DNA of 64,000 nt from Rhodococcus coprophilus NBRC 100603 (GTDB taxonomy: Bacteria > Actinomycetota > Actinomycetes > Mycobacteriales > Mycobacteriaceae). The stretch lies in assembly GCF_001895045.1 (NCBI RefSeq), contig NZ_BDAM01000008.1:1-64000 (forward strand), given 5' to 3'. Under the pieces are notes generated by a model. That model saw nothing but the letters and a program-made list of their open reading frames with translations, did not search any database and had not been told where the DNA came from. Below are positions 1 to 8,582 of this stretch, in pieces. The translations under genes and the position numbers were made by a program. How positions within the stretch are numbered: position 1 is the first letter of the stretch; every line of letters starts with the position of its first letter.

Positions 1-1
1 G

Positions 2-352
2 GCGAAGGTGTTGGCGTTCGGGAAGTCGGCGGCGGAGATTCGGGCGGAGGGGGTGGCGGAGGAGTTGGTGGCGCACAAGGTGATGCCGGGGGGTCGTCCG
101 TCGACGACGATTTTGGCGCCGGTGTTGTCACCGTCGTCGTTGGGGCAGTTGATTGCGTTGTACGAGCACCAGGTGTTTGTCGAGGGTGTGGTGTGGGGGA
201 TCGATTCGTTCGATCAGTGGGGTGTGGAGTTGGGGAAGGAGCAGGCGTCGGTGTTGGGGCCGGTGTTGGGGGGTGTGGGTGATCCGGGGTCGGGTGATGG
301 GTCGACGGATAATCTGATCCGCACCTACCGCCGCATGCGCGACGCGCAGTAG
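2..352 (+). CDS. pgi: Glucose-6-phosphate isomerase, C-terminal part (5' end outside window)
   Basis: Last 116 codons of glucose-6-phosphate isomerase, the cytosolic enzyme interconverting glucose-6-phosphate and fructose-6-phosphate. The segments EHQVFVEG and [11 protein letters not shown] are the conserved C-terminal PGI signature, and the downstream lysine of that signature is present. The frame is open to the left edge, so the start and first catalytic half are not visible. Codon use is odd: from the edge to about base 313 nearly every third position is G or T (Leu is TTG, Gly is GGG/GGT, Asp is GAT), then normal C-ending codons resume for the last dozen residues. The next gene is on the opposite strand and ends 33 bases downstream. 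Confidence 0.95.
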   Translation, partial: AKVLAFGKSAAEIRAEGVAEELVAHKVMPGGRPSTTILAPVLSPSSLGQLIALYEHQVFVEGVVWGIDSFDQWGVELGKEQASVLGPVLGGVGDPGSGDGSTDNLIRTYRRMRDAQ

Positions 353-385
353 AGCCGAATCACCCTGCGCACCAGGCGGAGAACG

Positions 386-1168
386 TCAAGCAGCGCAGGC
401 GTCGGGCCATGCCGCGGTGGTGTGCACGCGGCCCTGCCGGTCGACGAGTCTGGCAGCGAGTCCGTACTGCTCGAGCCATGCGACAGCACCTATCTCGCAG
501 TGCAGTGCGGTCAGTGCCGCAGCGTCGGCCCACACCGCGTCGGGCGCGACGACCGTGACCACACGCCAACTGTCCTCGCCCGGGTCGGCGGCACTGCGGG
601 ACGCGATCGCCGTGCCGGCCGGGAGTTCGACGTCGTCGCTCCCCGGCAAGGCGACCTGCCAGCCACCGGCCGGACGCGTGCCGGCGGTCGCCGCGGTGTC
701 GCCGATCCGCAGCAAGACCCCGCATTCGAGGCTGTCTGCGGCGAGCGCAGCGCCGTAGTCGGTGGTGTCGGCGCGGGCCGTCTCGTCGATGTCGAGGCTA
801 GCGCCCCACGGCGCGAGAACCGTGCCGTCCTCGATGCGGACGTCGAGGTAGCTGGGCGCGGGATGAACCGGCGGAATGGATTCGGTGTCGACACGATCGC
901 CGACGGGCGTGACCGCGCCGTTCGTCATCCGGGCGGCGCGCATCGCGGATCTGAGCAGCGCGGCCAAGCGTGGAGTCACCCGGACGGGCACCCCTTGCCC
1001 GAGATTGACGGCGTGGAGTTCCGCGTCGCCGCGTCGCAGGTCGCACGCAGCCTCGGACATGCCGATCGCCGAGCGGACGATCTCCTCTGCCTGGCGGAGC
1101 GCGCGCGGTTCGGTGACCGCGAGCACGACGTCGCGCCCCCACTCCCGCCAGCGGCTGCTACCGATCAT
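386..1168 (-). CDS. ApbE-like FAD:protein FMN transferase, divergent
   Basis: 260 aa. ApbE-family enzymes attach FMN covalently to Thr/Ser of flavoproteins such as RnfG/NqrC or FMN-binding reductases. Family features visible are an N-terminal SEAACDLRRGDAELHAVN block (the 'CSRF..DSEL..LN' region), VTPRLAALLRSAMRAARMTNGAVTP, and a C-terminal VTVVAPDAVWADAAALTA block holding the usual metal-binding Asp and Thr. The central GGIAKG-type glycine motif is replaced by a non-glycine SLDIDETARAD stretch, and the protein is shorter than typical ApbE (about 300-330 aa). No obvious flavoprotein substrate lies next to it. It may be a low-activity or specialised member. Start is the first ATG; the gene ends 70 bases upstream of the acyl-CoA dehydrogenase stop, on the same strand. 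Confidence 0.7.
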   Translation of the reverse strand: MIGSSRWREWGRDVVLAVTEPRALRQAEEIVRSAIGMSEAACDLRRGDAELHAVNLGQGVPVRVTPRLAALLRSAMRAARMTNGAVTPVGDRVDTESIPPVHPAPSYLDVRIEDGTVLAPWGASLDIDETARADTTDYGAALAADSLECGVLLRIGDTAATAGTRPAGGWQVALPGSDDVELPAGTAIASRSAADPGEDSWRVVTVVAPDAVWADAAALTALHCEIGAVAWLEQYGLAARLVDRQGRVHTTAAWPDACAA

Positions 1169-1239
1169 GACGATCTCCCTTCAGGTGCGGGATTCGCCGA
1201 CGACCCCAGTATGCCTCGGGCGCGCAGAGGTGATCCGTC

Positions 1240-2862
1240 TCAGATCCGGGACAGAATCGCTTCCGTGTCCACTCCGGTCGGCAATGTGCCGAGGGCGATC
1301 CCCCAGTCGTCGTCGAGCCGGCTCGCACAGAACGCGTCGGCGACGGCGTGGGAGCCGTGCCGGACGAGTTGCGCTCCCTGCAGGACCAGTGCCATCGACT
1401 CGACGATCCGCCGCGCGCGGTATTCGATGTTCTCCAGGTCTGCCAGTTCTTTCCCGACGCGGGCAACGGCCTGGTCGAGACGCGAATCTGCGCCCTCGGC
1501 GAGGCGCACCTCGCTGAAGAACGCATCGACGGTGTCGGGTTGCTTGACCATAGCGCGTAACGCGTCGAGCGCGGCGACGTTGCCGGAGCCTTCCCAGATC
1601 GACATGAGCGGCGCCTCCCGGTAGAGCCGCGGCATGCCGGACTCCTCGGCGTAACCGTTCCCGCCGAGACATTCGAGAGCTTCGGCGGCGTGGGCGGGTG
1701 CCCGCTTGCAGACCCAGTACTTCGTGACCGCCAGCGCGATCCGCCGCAGCGCCGACTCCTGGGGGTCACCTGTCGCGCGGTCGGTGGCGCCGGCGAGCCG
1801 CATCATCATGGTGGTCGACGCCTCCGATTCGACGACGAGGTCGGCGAGAACGTTGCGCATGAGAGGTTGATCCACGAGGAGCGCACCGAAAGCCTTTCGG
1901 TGACGCGCGTGGTGCACCGCCCGCAGTGTCGCCATCCGCATTCCCGTTGCCGAACCGATCACGCAGTCGAGGCGGGTCATGTTGACCATGTCGATGATCG
2001 TGGAGACACCACGTCCTTCGGGCCCGACGATCCACCCGACGGCGCCCTCGTATTCGATCTCCGACGACGCGTTGGATTTGTTTCCCAGTTTGTCCTTGAG
2101 CCGCTGGATGCGGATGCGGTTACGGCTGCCGTCGGGAAGCACCCGTGGCAGCAGGAAACAGGTGGGCCCGGCATCGGTGTTCGCGAGGGTGAGGAACACG
2201 TCCGACATCGGCGCGGACGTGAACCACTTGTGCCCGACGATCGTGTAGGTGCCGTCCGTGTTCGGCGTCGCGGTGGTGGTGTTGGCGCGGACGTCCGACC
2301 CGCCTTGCTTCTCGGTCATCGACATTCCCGCGATGAGGCCACGTTTCGACGCCGGTGTGCGCAGACCGAAGTCGTAGTGCGGGGCGGCGAGGAGCGGTTC
2401 GTACTCCGCGGCCAGTGCCGGATTGTGGCGCAGCGCAGGGATCGCCGCATAGGTCATCGAAATCGGGCACATGTGTCCGGCGTCGGCCTGGCCCCACACG
2501 TAGAACTTGGCGGCGCGCGCGACGTGCGCTCCGGGGCGTGGATCGCGCCACGGTGCCCCGTGCAGGCCGTGCTCCACCGCGACCGTCATGAGGTCGTGCC
2601 AGTGCGGATGGAACTCGACCTCGTCGATGCGATTGCCGTACCTGTCGTGGGTGCGCAGGACGGGCGGGTACTCGTTGGCGAGGCGACCCCACTCCTGGGC
2701 TCGGGCGCCTCCGGCGAGCGCCCCGAGTTCGTGGACCTCGTCGTCCGCCCAGCCTGCGCCTTCGCGGTGCAGCCCTTCGATCAGGGCGCGGTCGTGTGCC
2801 GCGCTGTAGGGCACGAGGTCGGGGGCCTGGTTCGACACGGTGTGCGTCGCGGGGAAAGTCAT
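1240..2862 (-). CDS. AidB-like acyl-CoA dehydrogenase family flavoprotein
   Basis: 540 aa, the usual length of the AidB branch of acyl-CoA dehydrogenases (FAD enzymes; AidB itself is alkylation-induced and binds DNA). Seen in order: an N-terminal AidB-type extension, MCPISMTYAAIPALRHNP, the FAD/substrate motif MTEKQGGSDVRANTT, GRGVSTIIDMVNMTRLDCV, and near the C-terminus ALECLGGNGYAEESGMPRLYRE followed by WEGSGNVAALDALR. Translation starts at an ATG that overlaps the TetR stop codon (ATGA), with AGGAGCG just upstream, so it is translationally coupled to that regulator. The same frame stays open far upstream, but that part is antisense to other genes. Whether the enzyme acts on an acyl-CoA or in alkylation damage is not decided by the sequence. 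Confidence 0.88.
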   Translation of the reverse strand: MTFPATHTVSNQAPDLVPYSAAHDRALIEGLHREGAGWADDEVHELGALAGGARAQEWGRLANEYPPVLRTHDRYGNRIDEVEFHPHWHDLMTVAVEHGLHGAPWRDPRPGAHVARAAKFYVWGQADAGHMCPISMTYAAIPALRHNPALAAEYEPLLAAPHYDFGLRTPASKRGLIAGMSMTEKQGGSDVRANTTTATPNTDGTYTIVGHKWFTSAPMSDVFLTLANTDAGPTCFLLPRVLPDGSRNRIRIQRLKDKLGNKSNASSEIEYEGAVGWIVGPEGRGVSTIIDMVNMTRLDCVIGSATGMRMATLRAVHHARHRKAFGALLVDQPLMRNVLADLVVESEASTTMMMRLAGATDRATGDPQESALRRIALAVTKYWVCKRAPAHAAEALECLGGNGYAEESGMPRLYREAPLMSIWEGSGNVAALDALRAMVKQPDTVDAFFSEVRLAEGADSRLDQAVARVGKELADLENIEYRARRIVESMALVLQGAQLVRHGSHAVADAFCASRLDDDWGIALGTLPTGVDTEAILSRI

Positions 2863-3455
2863 GGGAACGCTCCTAACGCGCGTAGGGAGAGGGCTACGAG
2901 GGCAGGCACGGTCTCGGCCGAGGCTCCGCCGGACTGCAGTGGGCCGATGAGTACCTCGCCGACCGCACCGACGAGCGCAGCAGCGGCCAGATCGGGGTCC
3001 TGCTCCGGAAACTCGCCGGTGCCGATGCCGTGGCGGATCGCGCCCTCGAACGCCGCGGCGAACGCTCTGCGCATGACCAATCGCTCGACGTCCACAGCCG
3101 CGTCGACAGGTTCGGCGAGCAGGGCGTACGCGAGCACCGGGTTGCGCAGGGCACGGAAGGCAAAGGTCTCCACGACCGCAGTGATGCGTGCGACCGCCGA
3201 TCCGGTCGCTGCGGCGGACGCGACGGCGTCGACTTCCCTGCCACACAGTCGCCGGAAGATCTGCACCATCAGGTCGGACTTGTCGGCAAAATGCCGGTAG
3301 ACGCTGCCGGTCGCGACGCCGGCGCGACCGGCGACGGCCGCGATCGTCAGTCCCCGGTATCCGTGTTCGGCGACCAATGCGACCGCCGCGGCGGCGATGG
3401 CGTCGCGCTGGGCATCGAGGCGTTGCTGGACCGCCGGGGTCCGCCGGTAGGGCAC
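2859..3455 (-). CDS. TetR family transcriptional regulator
   Basis: 198 aa from a GTG start. The N-terminal helix-turn-helix reads IAAAAVALVAEHGYRGLTIAAVAGRAGV followed by ATGSVYRHFADKSDLMVQIF, the classic TetR DNA-binding fold; the C-terminal ligand/dimer domain is not diagnostic. It sits directly upstream of, and overlaps by 4 bases, the AidB-like dehydrogenase gene, and is divergent from the acyltransferase-like gene at 3529. A perfect inverted repeat lies about ten bases before its start, which suggests autorepression and control of both directions. An upstream ATG would extend the protein into the divergent gene and is rejected. Confidence 0.88.
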   Translation of the reverse strand: MPYRRTPAVQQRLDAQRDAIAAAAVALVAEHGYRGLTIAAVAGRAGVATGSVYRHFADKSDLMVQIFRRLCGREVDAVASAAATGSAVARITAVVETFAFRALRNPVLAYALLAEPVDAAVDVERLVMRRAFAAAFEGAIRHGIGTGEFPEQDPDLAAAALVGAVGEVLIGPLQSGGASAETVPALVALSLRALGAFP

Positions 3456-3463
3456 ACCAAGGA

Positions 3464-3479
3464 TTGAACTCCGGTTCAA
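3464..3479. promoter_or_regulatory. Inverted repeat TTGAAC-N4-GTTCAA, likely TetR operator
   Basis: Perfect 6-4-6 inverted repeat in the 73-bp divergent intergenic region between the TetR gene (start 3455) and the acyltransferase-like gene (start 3529). A smaller palindrome TTGA-G-TCAA follows at 3483-3491. Position and symmetry fit an operator for the adjacent TetR protein. Binding is inferred. Confidence 0.55.
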
Positions 3480-3528
3480 CTCTTGAGTCAACAGGGTTTC
3501 GCACTGCGGTCGCGCTACGGTCATAGCC

Positions 3529-4752
3529 ATGACTCGATTGAGCGTGGTGGACGAGATGTTCCTCCACCGACACCGCGGTTCCGGACTGCCGTCGGTGATG
3601 CAGGGGGTGTGGCGCACCGACGACACCGTCCACGCCCCCCTGCTCATCTCCCTCCACGACGCGTTGTCGCAAGGCCCGCTGGGCCGCCGGGTGGTTCGCG
3701 CCCGCATACCGGGTGCCCGACCGCGATTCGTACCGAGCACGCATTCGTATCCGTTGCGCTACCCCGCCGAGAAGGTCGCGGACGACGCGATCGTGGAATG
3801 GGCCGATGCCCAGGCGGAGGTCGACCTCGATCCGGAACGCGGACCCGGGTGGTCTCTCGTCGCAGCACATCTCGCAGGTGGTGGCACCCTCGTCTCCCTC
3901 GTCTGCTCCCACGTGCTGACCGACGCGCGGGGGTTGATCGACGCAGTCGCGGAGGCCCTGGCCGGCAATACCGAGCCGCACGACGAATCGCACACCTCCG
4001 ACCTCCGCGATGCGCTGCACGTCGCCCGTACGGTCGCGCGCGGCCTGCGTGGCGTGCGCCGAACCCGCACCCGTGAGAAACCACCGATACCGTTGTCGGT
4101 GGGGTTGCGTCCCCGCACCGCCTTGATCGACGTGCCGAGCGAGGAGTGGGACACCGCCGCCGGTGTCGGAGACGGGACCGCGAATTCCCTGATGCTCGCG
4201 ATCGCGACCGGTATCGCGCGTCGCGCGGGAATCCCCCTGCCCCTGAGAATTTCGATCCCTGTCGACGACCGCGACTCGAACACCGTCTCCAACGGGGTGT
4301 CGATGACCGGCATCACCGTGGATGCCGACGACACCGTCGCGACCCTCCGCGCGAAAGCCGCCCTCGCCTACCGGCAGCCCCGCGAAGGCGCCCCGCACGG
4401 TATCCCCGCGGAGATCGTGCAACTCGTTCCCGATCGTGTCGCGGCGCGCATGACGCAGGGCGCCGGTGAGCGAGACATGTTGTGCTCCAACATCGGACGC
4501 GTCCCCGCCGTTCTCGATGCGTTCGGGCCGCACCGCACCACGGGAGTGGCGATGCGCGCCATGCACCCCGGCCTCGGAACGAGGGACGCCACGACGTCCA
4601 CGCGTCTGTCGACCTACCTGTGCAGCCGCGACGATCGGTACACGCTCGCGGTCGTCGCGCTCGACGAGGAGCGCTTCCCCGACACGCAAGCGCTGCGCGG
4701 TTTCATCGACGCGGAGTTCGCCGAGAGAGGGCTGCACGCCACCTACTGGTGA
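3529..4752 (+). CDS. CoA-dependent acyltransferase-fold protein (WS/DGAT or condensation-like)
   Basis: 407 aa. The beginning, LSVVDEMFLHRHRGSGLP, resembles the 'L..LD..FLH' opening of wax-ester synthase/DGAT proteins, and SHVLTDARGLIDAV at about residues 127-140 sits where that superfamily has its HHxxxDG catalytic motif. Here the first His is Ser and the motif is SHxxxDxxG. Later blocks (LRISIPVDDRDSNTVSNGVS and the segment around SNIGRVP) match the C-terminal half of the fold. The second catalytic His is kept, so activity is possible, but the altered motif makes substrate prediction unsafe. The gene is divergent from TetR and the acyl-CoA dehydrogenase, which supports a lipid-related role. 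Its 3' end overlaps the broken regulator on the other strand by 50 bases. Confidence 0.65.
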   Translation: MTRLSVVDEMFLHRHRGSGLPSVMQGVWRTDDTVHAPLLISLHDALSQGPLGRRVVRARIPGARPRFVPSTHSYPLRYPAEKVADDAIVEWADAQAEVDLDPERGPGWSLVAAHLAGGGTLVSLVCSHVLTDARGLIDAVAEALAGNTEPHDESHTSDLRDALHVARTVARGLRGVRRTRTREKPPIPLSVGLRPRTALIDVPSEEWDTAAGVGDGTANSLMLAIATGIARRAGIPLPLRISIPVDDRDSNTVSNGVSMTGITVDADDTVATLRAKAALAYRQPREGAPHGIPAEIVQLVPDRVAARMTQGAGERDMLCSNIGRVPAVLDAFGPHRTTGVAMRAMHPGLGTRDATTSTRLSTYLCSRDDRYTLAVVALDEERFPDTQALRGFIDAEFAERGLHATYW

Positions 4753-5155
4753 CCGGGTGCGCCGGTGTCTCTTCCGAAGTCGGTGCCGAACGGGCACGCC
4801 GGCGCAGAGAGGGTGGCGGGACGTTTTCGAGTTTCGCCAGGACTGCATCCACCTCGGCTGCGTCTGCGAGACGCGGCGCGATCAGCCGCACTCCCGCGAC
4901 AAGGACCGCGACCTCGTCGGTTGTGAACAGCAACGGCGGGACGGACCGACCCGGCCTCAACCGATACGCGCTCGCGGGACCGGGCCGGCTGTCCACCCGG
5001 TACCCCAGCCGACGAAGCCGGCCGACGTCGCGGCGAATCGTCCGTCGGCTGACCCCGAGGCGGGTCGCGAGGACAGCCGCCGGCCACTCCCTTCCCCGCT
5101 GGAGCACCGACAGCAGGTCGAGGCGTGTCCGACATGCAGATCGAGGCGATGACAG
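4703..5155 (-). pseudogene. Truncated YafY/DeoR-type HTH regulator remnant
   Basis: The frame encodes a good HTH_11 domain (TRLDLLSVLQRGREWPAAVL, then LGVSRRTIRRDVGRLRRLGY) and the start of the linker found in WYL-domain regulators (YRLRPGRSVPPLLFTTDEVAVLVAGVRL). Full-length relatives are about 310-330 aa with a ligand-sensing WYL domain. Here the frame runs into arginine/serine-rich sequence after about 95 recognisable residues and ends inside the neighbouring coding region. There is no in-frame ATG or GTG with a ribosome site just before the HTH; the left boundary given is a CTG codon. Both ends look damaged, so I call it a decayed regulator, although a short DNA-binding-only protein cannot be excluded. 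Confidence 0.6.
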
Positions 5156-5325
5156 GCATGTCCACCGGTCTCCGCGACGGATTCGTACCTGAGCAGCCGC
5201 GGACCGTACGGACCACGACACCGACGACCTCGGGGGCGTGGGCCTATGACGTCTCGCGGCCACACTCCGGACCCCGGCGCGCGCAGCCCACCGATGACGA
5301 CGAGTCGTCCCGTACAGTGCCAAGC

Positions 5326-6861
5326 ATGACGTCCGAGACCCTGGTCACATATGCGGACGGCACCGTTCGCGGTACCCGAACCGGCGACCTCGTCGCGTGG
5401 CGCGGAATTCCGTATGCGGCACCGCCGGTCGGCGCGTTGCGCCTGCGTGCCCCACAGCCCGTCTCACCGTGGACGGATGTACGCGACGCCACCCGATTCG
5501 GTAACGCGGCGCCCCAGCACCCGCGGGGCGTGGTGACCGGACGCCGCGGCGTGCGGGTACGGCCCGACGAGGACTGCCTCACCCTCAACGTGCTCGCACC
5601 GGCCGGCCGGGTGCACAAGCCGCGTCCGGTGATGGTGTTCATTCACGGCGGTGCCTTCACACTCGGCACCACGGCCCTGTCGATGTACGGCGGAGAGTCG
5701 CTCGTGCGGCGCGGCGACGTCGTGTACGTATCGGTCAACTACCGCCTCGGCCCGCTGGGGTACCTCGACTTCAGCGGATTCTCCGACGGCACCACCCGGT
5801 TCGACTCGAACCTCGGTCTGCGCGACCAGGTCGCCGCCCTCGAATGGGTGCAGCGCAACATCGCCGCGTTCGGTGGCGACCCGGACAACGTGACGATCTT
5901 CGGCGAATCCGCCGGCGGCACGTCGGTGACGACGCTGCTCGCGACACCCGCAGCGCGCGGACTGTTCTCCGCGGCGATCGCCCAGAGCCCCGCTCCGAAC
6001 CTGGTGAACACCGCCGACAACTCCGCGCAGTGGAGTCGGGTCTTCGTCGAACTGCTCGGGGCCGACGCCGAATCCGCCGTCGAGGCACTCACGGGCGGTT
6101 CCCCCGCCGACCTGGGACGCGCGGGTGCGCGACTGGGTGCCCACACACTTCGGGAAACCCCCGGTCTCCACCCGTTCGGTCCGGTGGTCGACGGCGATTT
6201 CGTGCCGCTGCCCCCGCTCGAAGCCTTCGAGACAGGCGCGGCGCATCCGGTGCCCCTCGTGATCGGCACCAACGATCGGGAAGGCGCGCTGTTCCCGAAG
6301 TTCCTCGATGGGCTGCCCACCAGTCCCGAACGCATCGACCGTCTGTTCGCAGCGACCGATCCGGACGCGAAGGACCGCGTCACCGCGGCCTATGCCGGTT
6401 ACCCGGACGAGAAGGCCGCGATCGATCTCGGGGGCGACTTCACGTTCTGGTACCCCGCAGTGCAGATCGCGCAGGCGCACGCCCGCTTCGCCCCCACGTA
6501 CATGTACCGGTTCGATTACGCGCCGCGCCTGCTGCGGTGGACCGGCCTCGACGCCACCCACGCGGTGGACCTGCTCGCGGTCTTCGATCAGGCCGACGAA
6601 CCGCTCGGCCGGTTGCTCACCACCACCGGCGGACGACGGGGCCTGCGCACCGTCGCAGCCTCGATGCAGCGGCAGTGGACCCACTTCGCGCGGCACGGCG
6701 AGACGCTCCCGTCCTGGCCCCTCTACGACGAGAACACCCGCGCCACAATGATCTTCGATGTTCCGCAGCGGGTGGAACCGGATCCGCGACGGGACCGCCG
6801 CGTCGCGTGGGAAGGCTACGGCGGGTACAGGTCGGGTCCGCTCGCTACTTCACGACTGTGA
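5326..6861 (+). CDS. Type-B carboxylesterase/lipase
   Basis: 511 aa alpha/beta-hydrolase of the cholinesterase-like family, hydrolysing carboxylic esters. The nucleophile elbow GESAGG holds Ser195. The oxyanion-hole motif VFIHGGAFTLG and the family segments EDCLTLNVLAP, YRLGPLGYLDF, LRDQVAALEWVQRNIAAFGGDP and THAVDLLAVF (catalytic His region) are all present. I start at the ATG of MTSETLVTYADG, where homology begins; the frame opens 200 bases earlier but crosses the regulator remnant. No signal peptide is visible, so the enzyme is probably cytosolic. It converges with the cupin gene and overlaps it by 17 bases. Confidence 0.92.
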   Translation: MTSETLVTYADGTVRGTRTGDLVAWRGIPYAAPPVGALRLRAPQPVSPWTDVRDATRFGNAAPQHPRGVVTGRRGVRVRPDEDCLTLNVLAPAGRVHKPRPVMVFIHGGAFTLGTTALSMYGGESLVRRGDVVYVSVNYRLGPLGYLDFSGFSDGTTRFDSNLGLRDQVAALEWVQRNIAAFGGDPDNVTIFGESAGGTSVTTLLATPAARGLFSAAIAQSPAPNLVNTADNSAQWSRVFVELLGADAESAVEALTGGSPADLGRAGARLGAHTLRETPGLHPFGPVVDGDFVPLPPLEAFETGAAHPVPLVIGTNDREGALFPKFLDGLPTSPERIDRLFAATDPDAKDRVTAAYAGYPDEKAAIDLGGDFTFWYPAVQIAQAHARFAPTYMYRFDYAPRLLRWTGLDATHAVDLLAVFDQADEPLGRLLTTTGGRRGLRTVAASMQRQWTHFARHGETLPSWPLYDENTRATMIFDVPQRVEPDPRRDRRVAWEGYGGYRSGPLATSRL

Positions 6862-7171
6862 GAAGGAAGGCGACATCCTCGATCGCTCGGACACTGTGCC
6901 GGATCAGCGGAATCACGAGGAGATCCCCTGCCGAACCCTTCCAGTGATCGTCGCCGGCGATCAGTTGCAACTGGCCATGAAGGACCTGCAACGTGGCTTC
7001 ACCGGGGCTGTCGTGCTCGGCGAGTTCGTGCCCGGCGAGCAGCGCGACCATGGTCTGCCGGAGATGTTTGGTGTGCCCGCCGAGAACCGTCTGCGAGCTA
7101 CGGCCGCTGCTCGACGTCGCCGCCAGTTTCAGCTGCTGCCGGGCCAGCGCGGTCAGGGAGAGCTTGTCCAT
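6845..7171 (-). CDS. Small cupin-domain protein
   Basis: 108 aa single-domain cupin. Cupin motif 1 appears degenerate as GHELAEHDSPGEATLQVLHGQ (His and Glu retained) and motif 2 as GDLLVIPLIRHSVRAIED. Cupins of this size bind a metal or small ligand; the substrate is not predictable. Start is the ATG of MDKLSLTALA. It lies just downstream of folA on the same strand (34-base gap) and may be read from the thyA-folA transcript. Its end overlaps the esterase gene by 17 bases. Confidence 0.7.
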   Translation of the reverse strand: MDKLSLTALARQQLKLAATSSSGRSSQTVLGGHTKHLRQTMVALLAGHELAEHDSPGEATLQVLHGQLQLIAGDDHWKGSAGDLLVIPLIRHSVRAIEDVAFLLTVVK

Positions 7172-7205
7172 GTAGCGCAGTATGGCGTACCTGCCGACGC
7201 GACAC

Positions 7206-7694
7206 TCAGGTTCGCGAATACCTGATCCAGCGAAACCTGATGCCCTTCGCCGACGACTGCCACTCGCCGGTCTCGGTCGCCGACCACTCGGGTCCGATCT
7301 CGGGTGCCACCGCGTCCCCGTCGACGTCGAGGTCCACCTCGGTGACGAGCAGCCGGGTCGCGCGTGGCAGCGCTTGTGCATAGATCCGGCCACCGCCGAT
7401 GACCACGACATCGCCGTCGCCTGCCAGTCGGAATGCCTCGTCGAGACCGGACGCCGCGTGGGCGCCCTCGGCGGACCACTCCGGGTCACGAGTGACGACG
7501 ACATTGCGCCGGCCCGGCAGCGGCCGGAACTTCGGCGGCAGCGAATCCCAGGTGAGCCGGCCCATCACGACCGGCTTGCCCATGGTGGCGTCCTTGAAGA
7601 ACGCCAGGTCTTCGGGAATGTGCCACGGGATCGAGTTGTCCTTGCCGATCACACCGTTGCGTGCTTGCGCCCAGATCAGGCTGATCTCACCCAT
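7206..7694 (-). CDS. folA: Dihydrofolate reductase
   Basis: 162 aa, a typical DHFR length. It reduces dihydrofolate to tetrahydrofolate with NADPH, recycling the cofactor that thymidylate synthase oxidises. Motifs: LIWAQARNGVIGKDNSIPWH (substrate and Met20 loop), FKDATMGKPVVMGRLTWDSLP, RRNVVVTRD, VVIGGGRIYAQAL (NADPH site) and LLVTEVDLDVDGD. The start ATG overlaps the thyA stop codon (TGATG), so translation is coupled. The frame is open further upstream but lies inside thyA. Confidence 0.96.
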   Translation of the reverse strand: MGEISLIWAQARNGVIGKDNSIPWHIPEDLAFFKDATMGKPVVMGRLTWDSLPPKFRPLPGRRNVVVTRDPEWSAEGAHAASGLDEAFRLAGDGDVVVIGGGRIYAQALPRATRLLVTEVDLDVDGDAVAPEIGPEWSATETGEWQSSAKGIRFRWIRYSRT

Positions 7695-8500
7695 CAGACG
7701 GCCACGGGCGCCTTGATCGCGGGATGATGCCGGTATCCGACGATCTTCACGTCGTCGAAGGTGTAGTCGAAGATCGAGTCGCGCTTGTTCAGGTGCAACG
7801 TCGGGTACGGGTAGGGCTCGCGGGCGAGTTGCTCGGTGACCTGCTCGATGTGGTTGGAATAGATGTGGCAGTCCCCGCCGGTCCAGATGAATTCGCCCGG
7901 TTCGAGGCCGGTCTGCTGCGCCACCATGTGGGTGAGCAGCGCGTAGCTGGCGATGTTGAACGGCACTCCGAGGAACAGGTCGGCGCTGCGCTGGTACAGC
8001 TGGCAGCTGAGCTTGCCGTCGGCGACGTAGAACTGGAAGAACGCGTGGCAGGGCATCAGCGCCATCTTGTCCAGGTCGGCGACGTTCCACGCCGAGACGA
8101 TCATCCTGCGCGAGTCGGGGTTGCTGCGAAGAGTCTCGAGCACCTGCGAGATCTGGTCGATGTGCCGTCCGTCGGGCGTGGGCCACGAACGCCACTGCAC
8201 CCCGTAGACGGGACCGAGGTCGCCGTCCGGCTGAGCCCACTCGTCCCAGATCGTCACGCCGTGGTCACGTAGCCACCCGACGTTGGAGTCGCCGCGCAGG
8301 AACCACAGCAGCTCGTAGACGATGGACTTGAGATGCACCTTCTTCGTGGTGATCAGCGGAAAACCCTCGGCGAGGTCGAAGCGCATCTGGTGACCGAACA
8401 GGCTCCGCGTGCCCGTCCCGGTACGGTCGTTCTTCTCGGCGCCGGTCTCGAGGACGAGTCGCAAGAGGTCTTCGTAGGGAGTCGACGTCGGCACAGTCAC
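7694..8500 (-). CDS. thyA: Thymidylate synthase
   Basis: 268 aa ThyA, converting dUMP to dTMP with methylene-tetrahydrofolate. The catalytic cysteine is Cys151 in [13 protein letters not shown]. Other signatures are [60 protein letters not shown] and [13 protein letters not shown]. Start at [11 protein letters not shown]. It forms a two-gene folate/dTMP unit with folA, whose start overlaps its stop, and is divergent from the DNA glycosylase gene 82 bases away. Confidence 0.97.
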   Translation of the reverse strand: MTVPTSTPYEDLLRLVLETGAEKNDRTGTGTRSLFGHQMRFDLAEGFPLITTKKVHLKSIVYELLWFLRGDSNVGWLRDHGVTIWDEWAQPDGDLGPVYGVQWRSWPTPDGRHIDQISQVLETLRSNPDSRRMIVSAWNVADLDKMALMPCHAFFQFYVADGKLSCQLYQRSADLFLGVPFNIASYALLTHMVAQQTGLEPGEFIWTGGDCHIYSNHIEQVTEQLAREPYPYPTLHLNKRDSIFDYTFDDVKIVGYRHHPAIKAPVAV

Positions 8501-8582
8501 GTGGGCAGTCTACGGCGTCGCCCGTTTTCCGTTTCGCTCGCCGGAGCCTCGGCGAGCGCGCTCGACCCGTAATCTGAGTGCC

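Noticed and set aside
2863-4848. Upstream continuation of the acyl-CoA dehydrogenase frame giving a 1202-codon open frame
   Set aside because: The added part is antisense to the acyltransferase gene and out of frame with TetR. The ATGA overlap and AGGAGCG site mark the true start.
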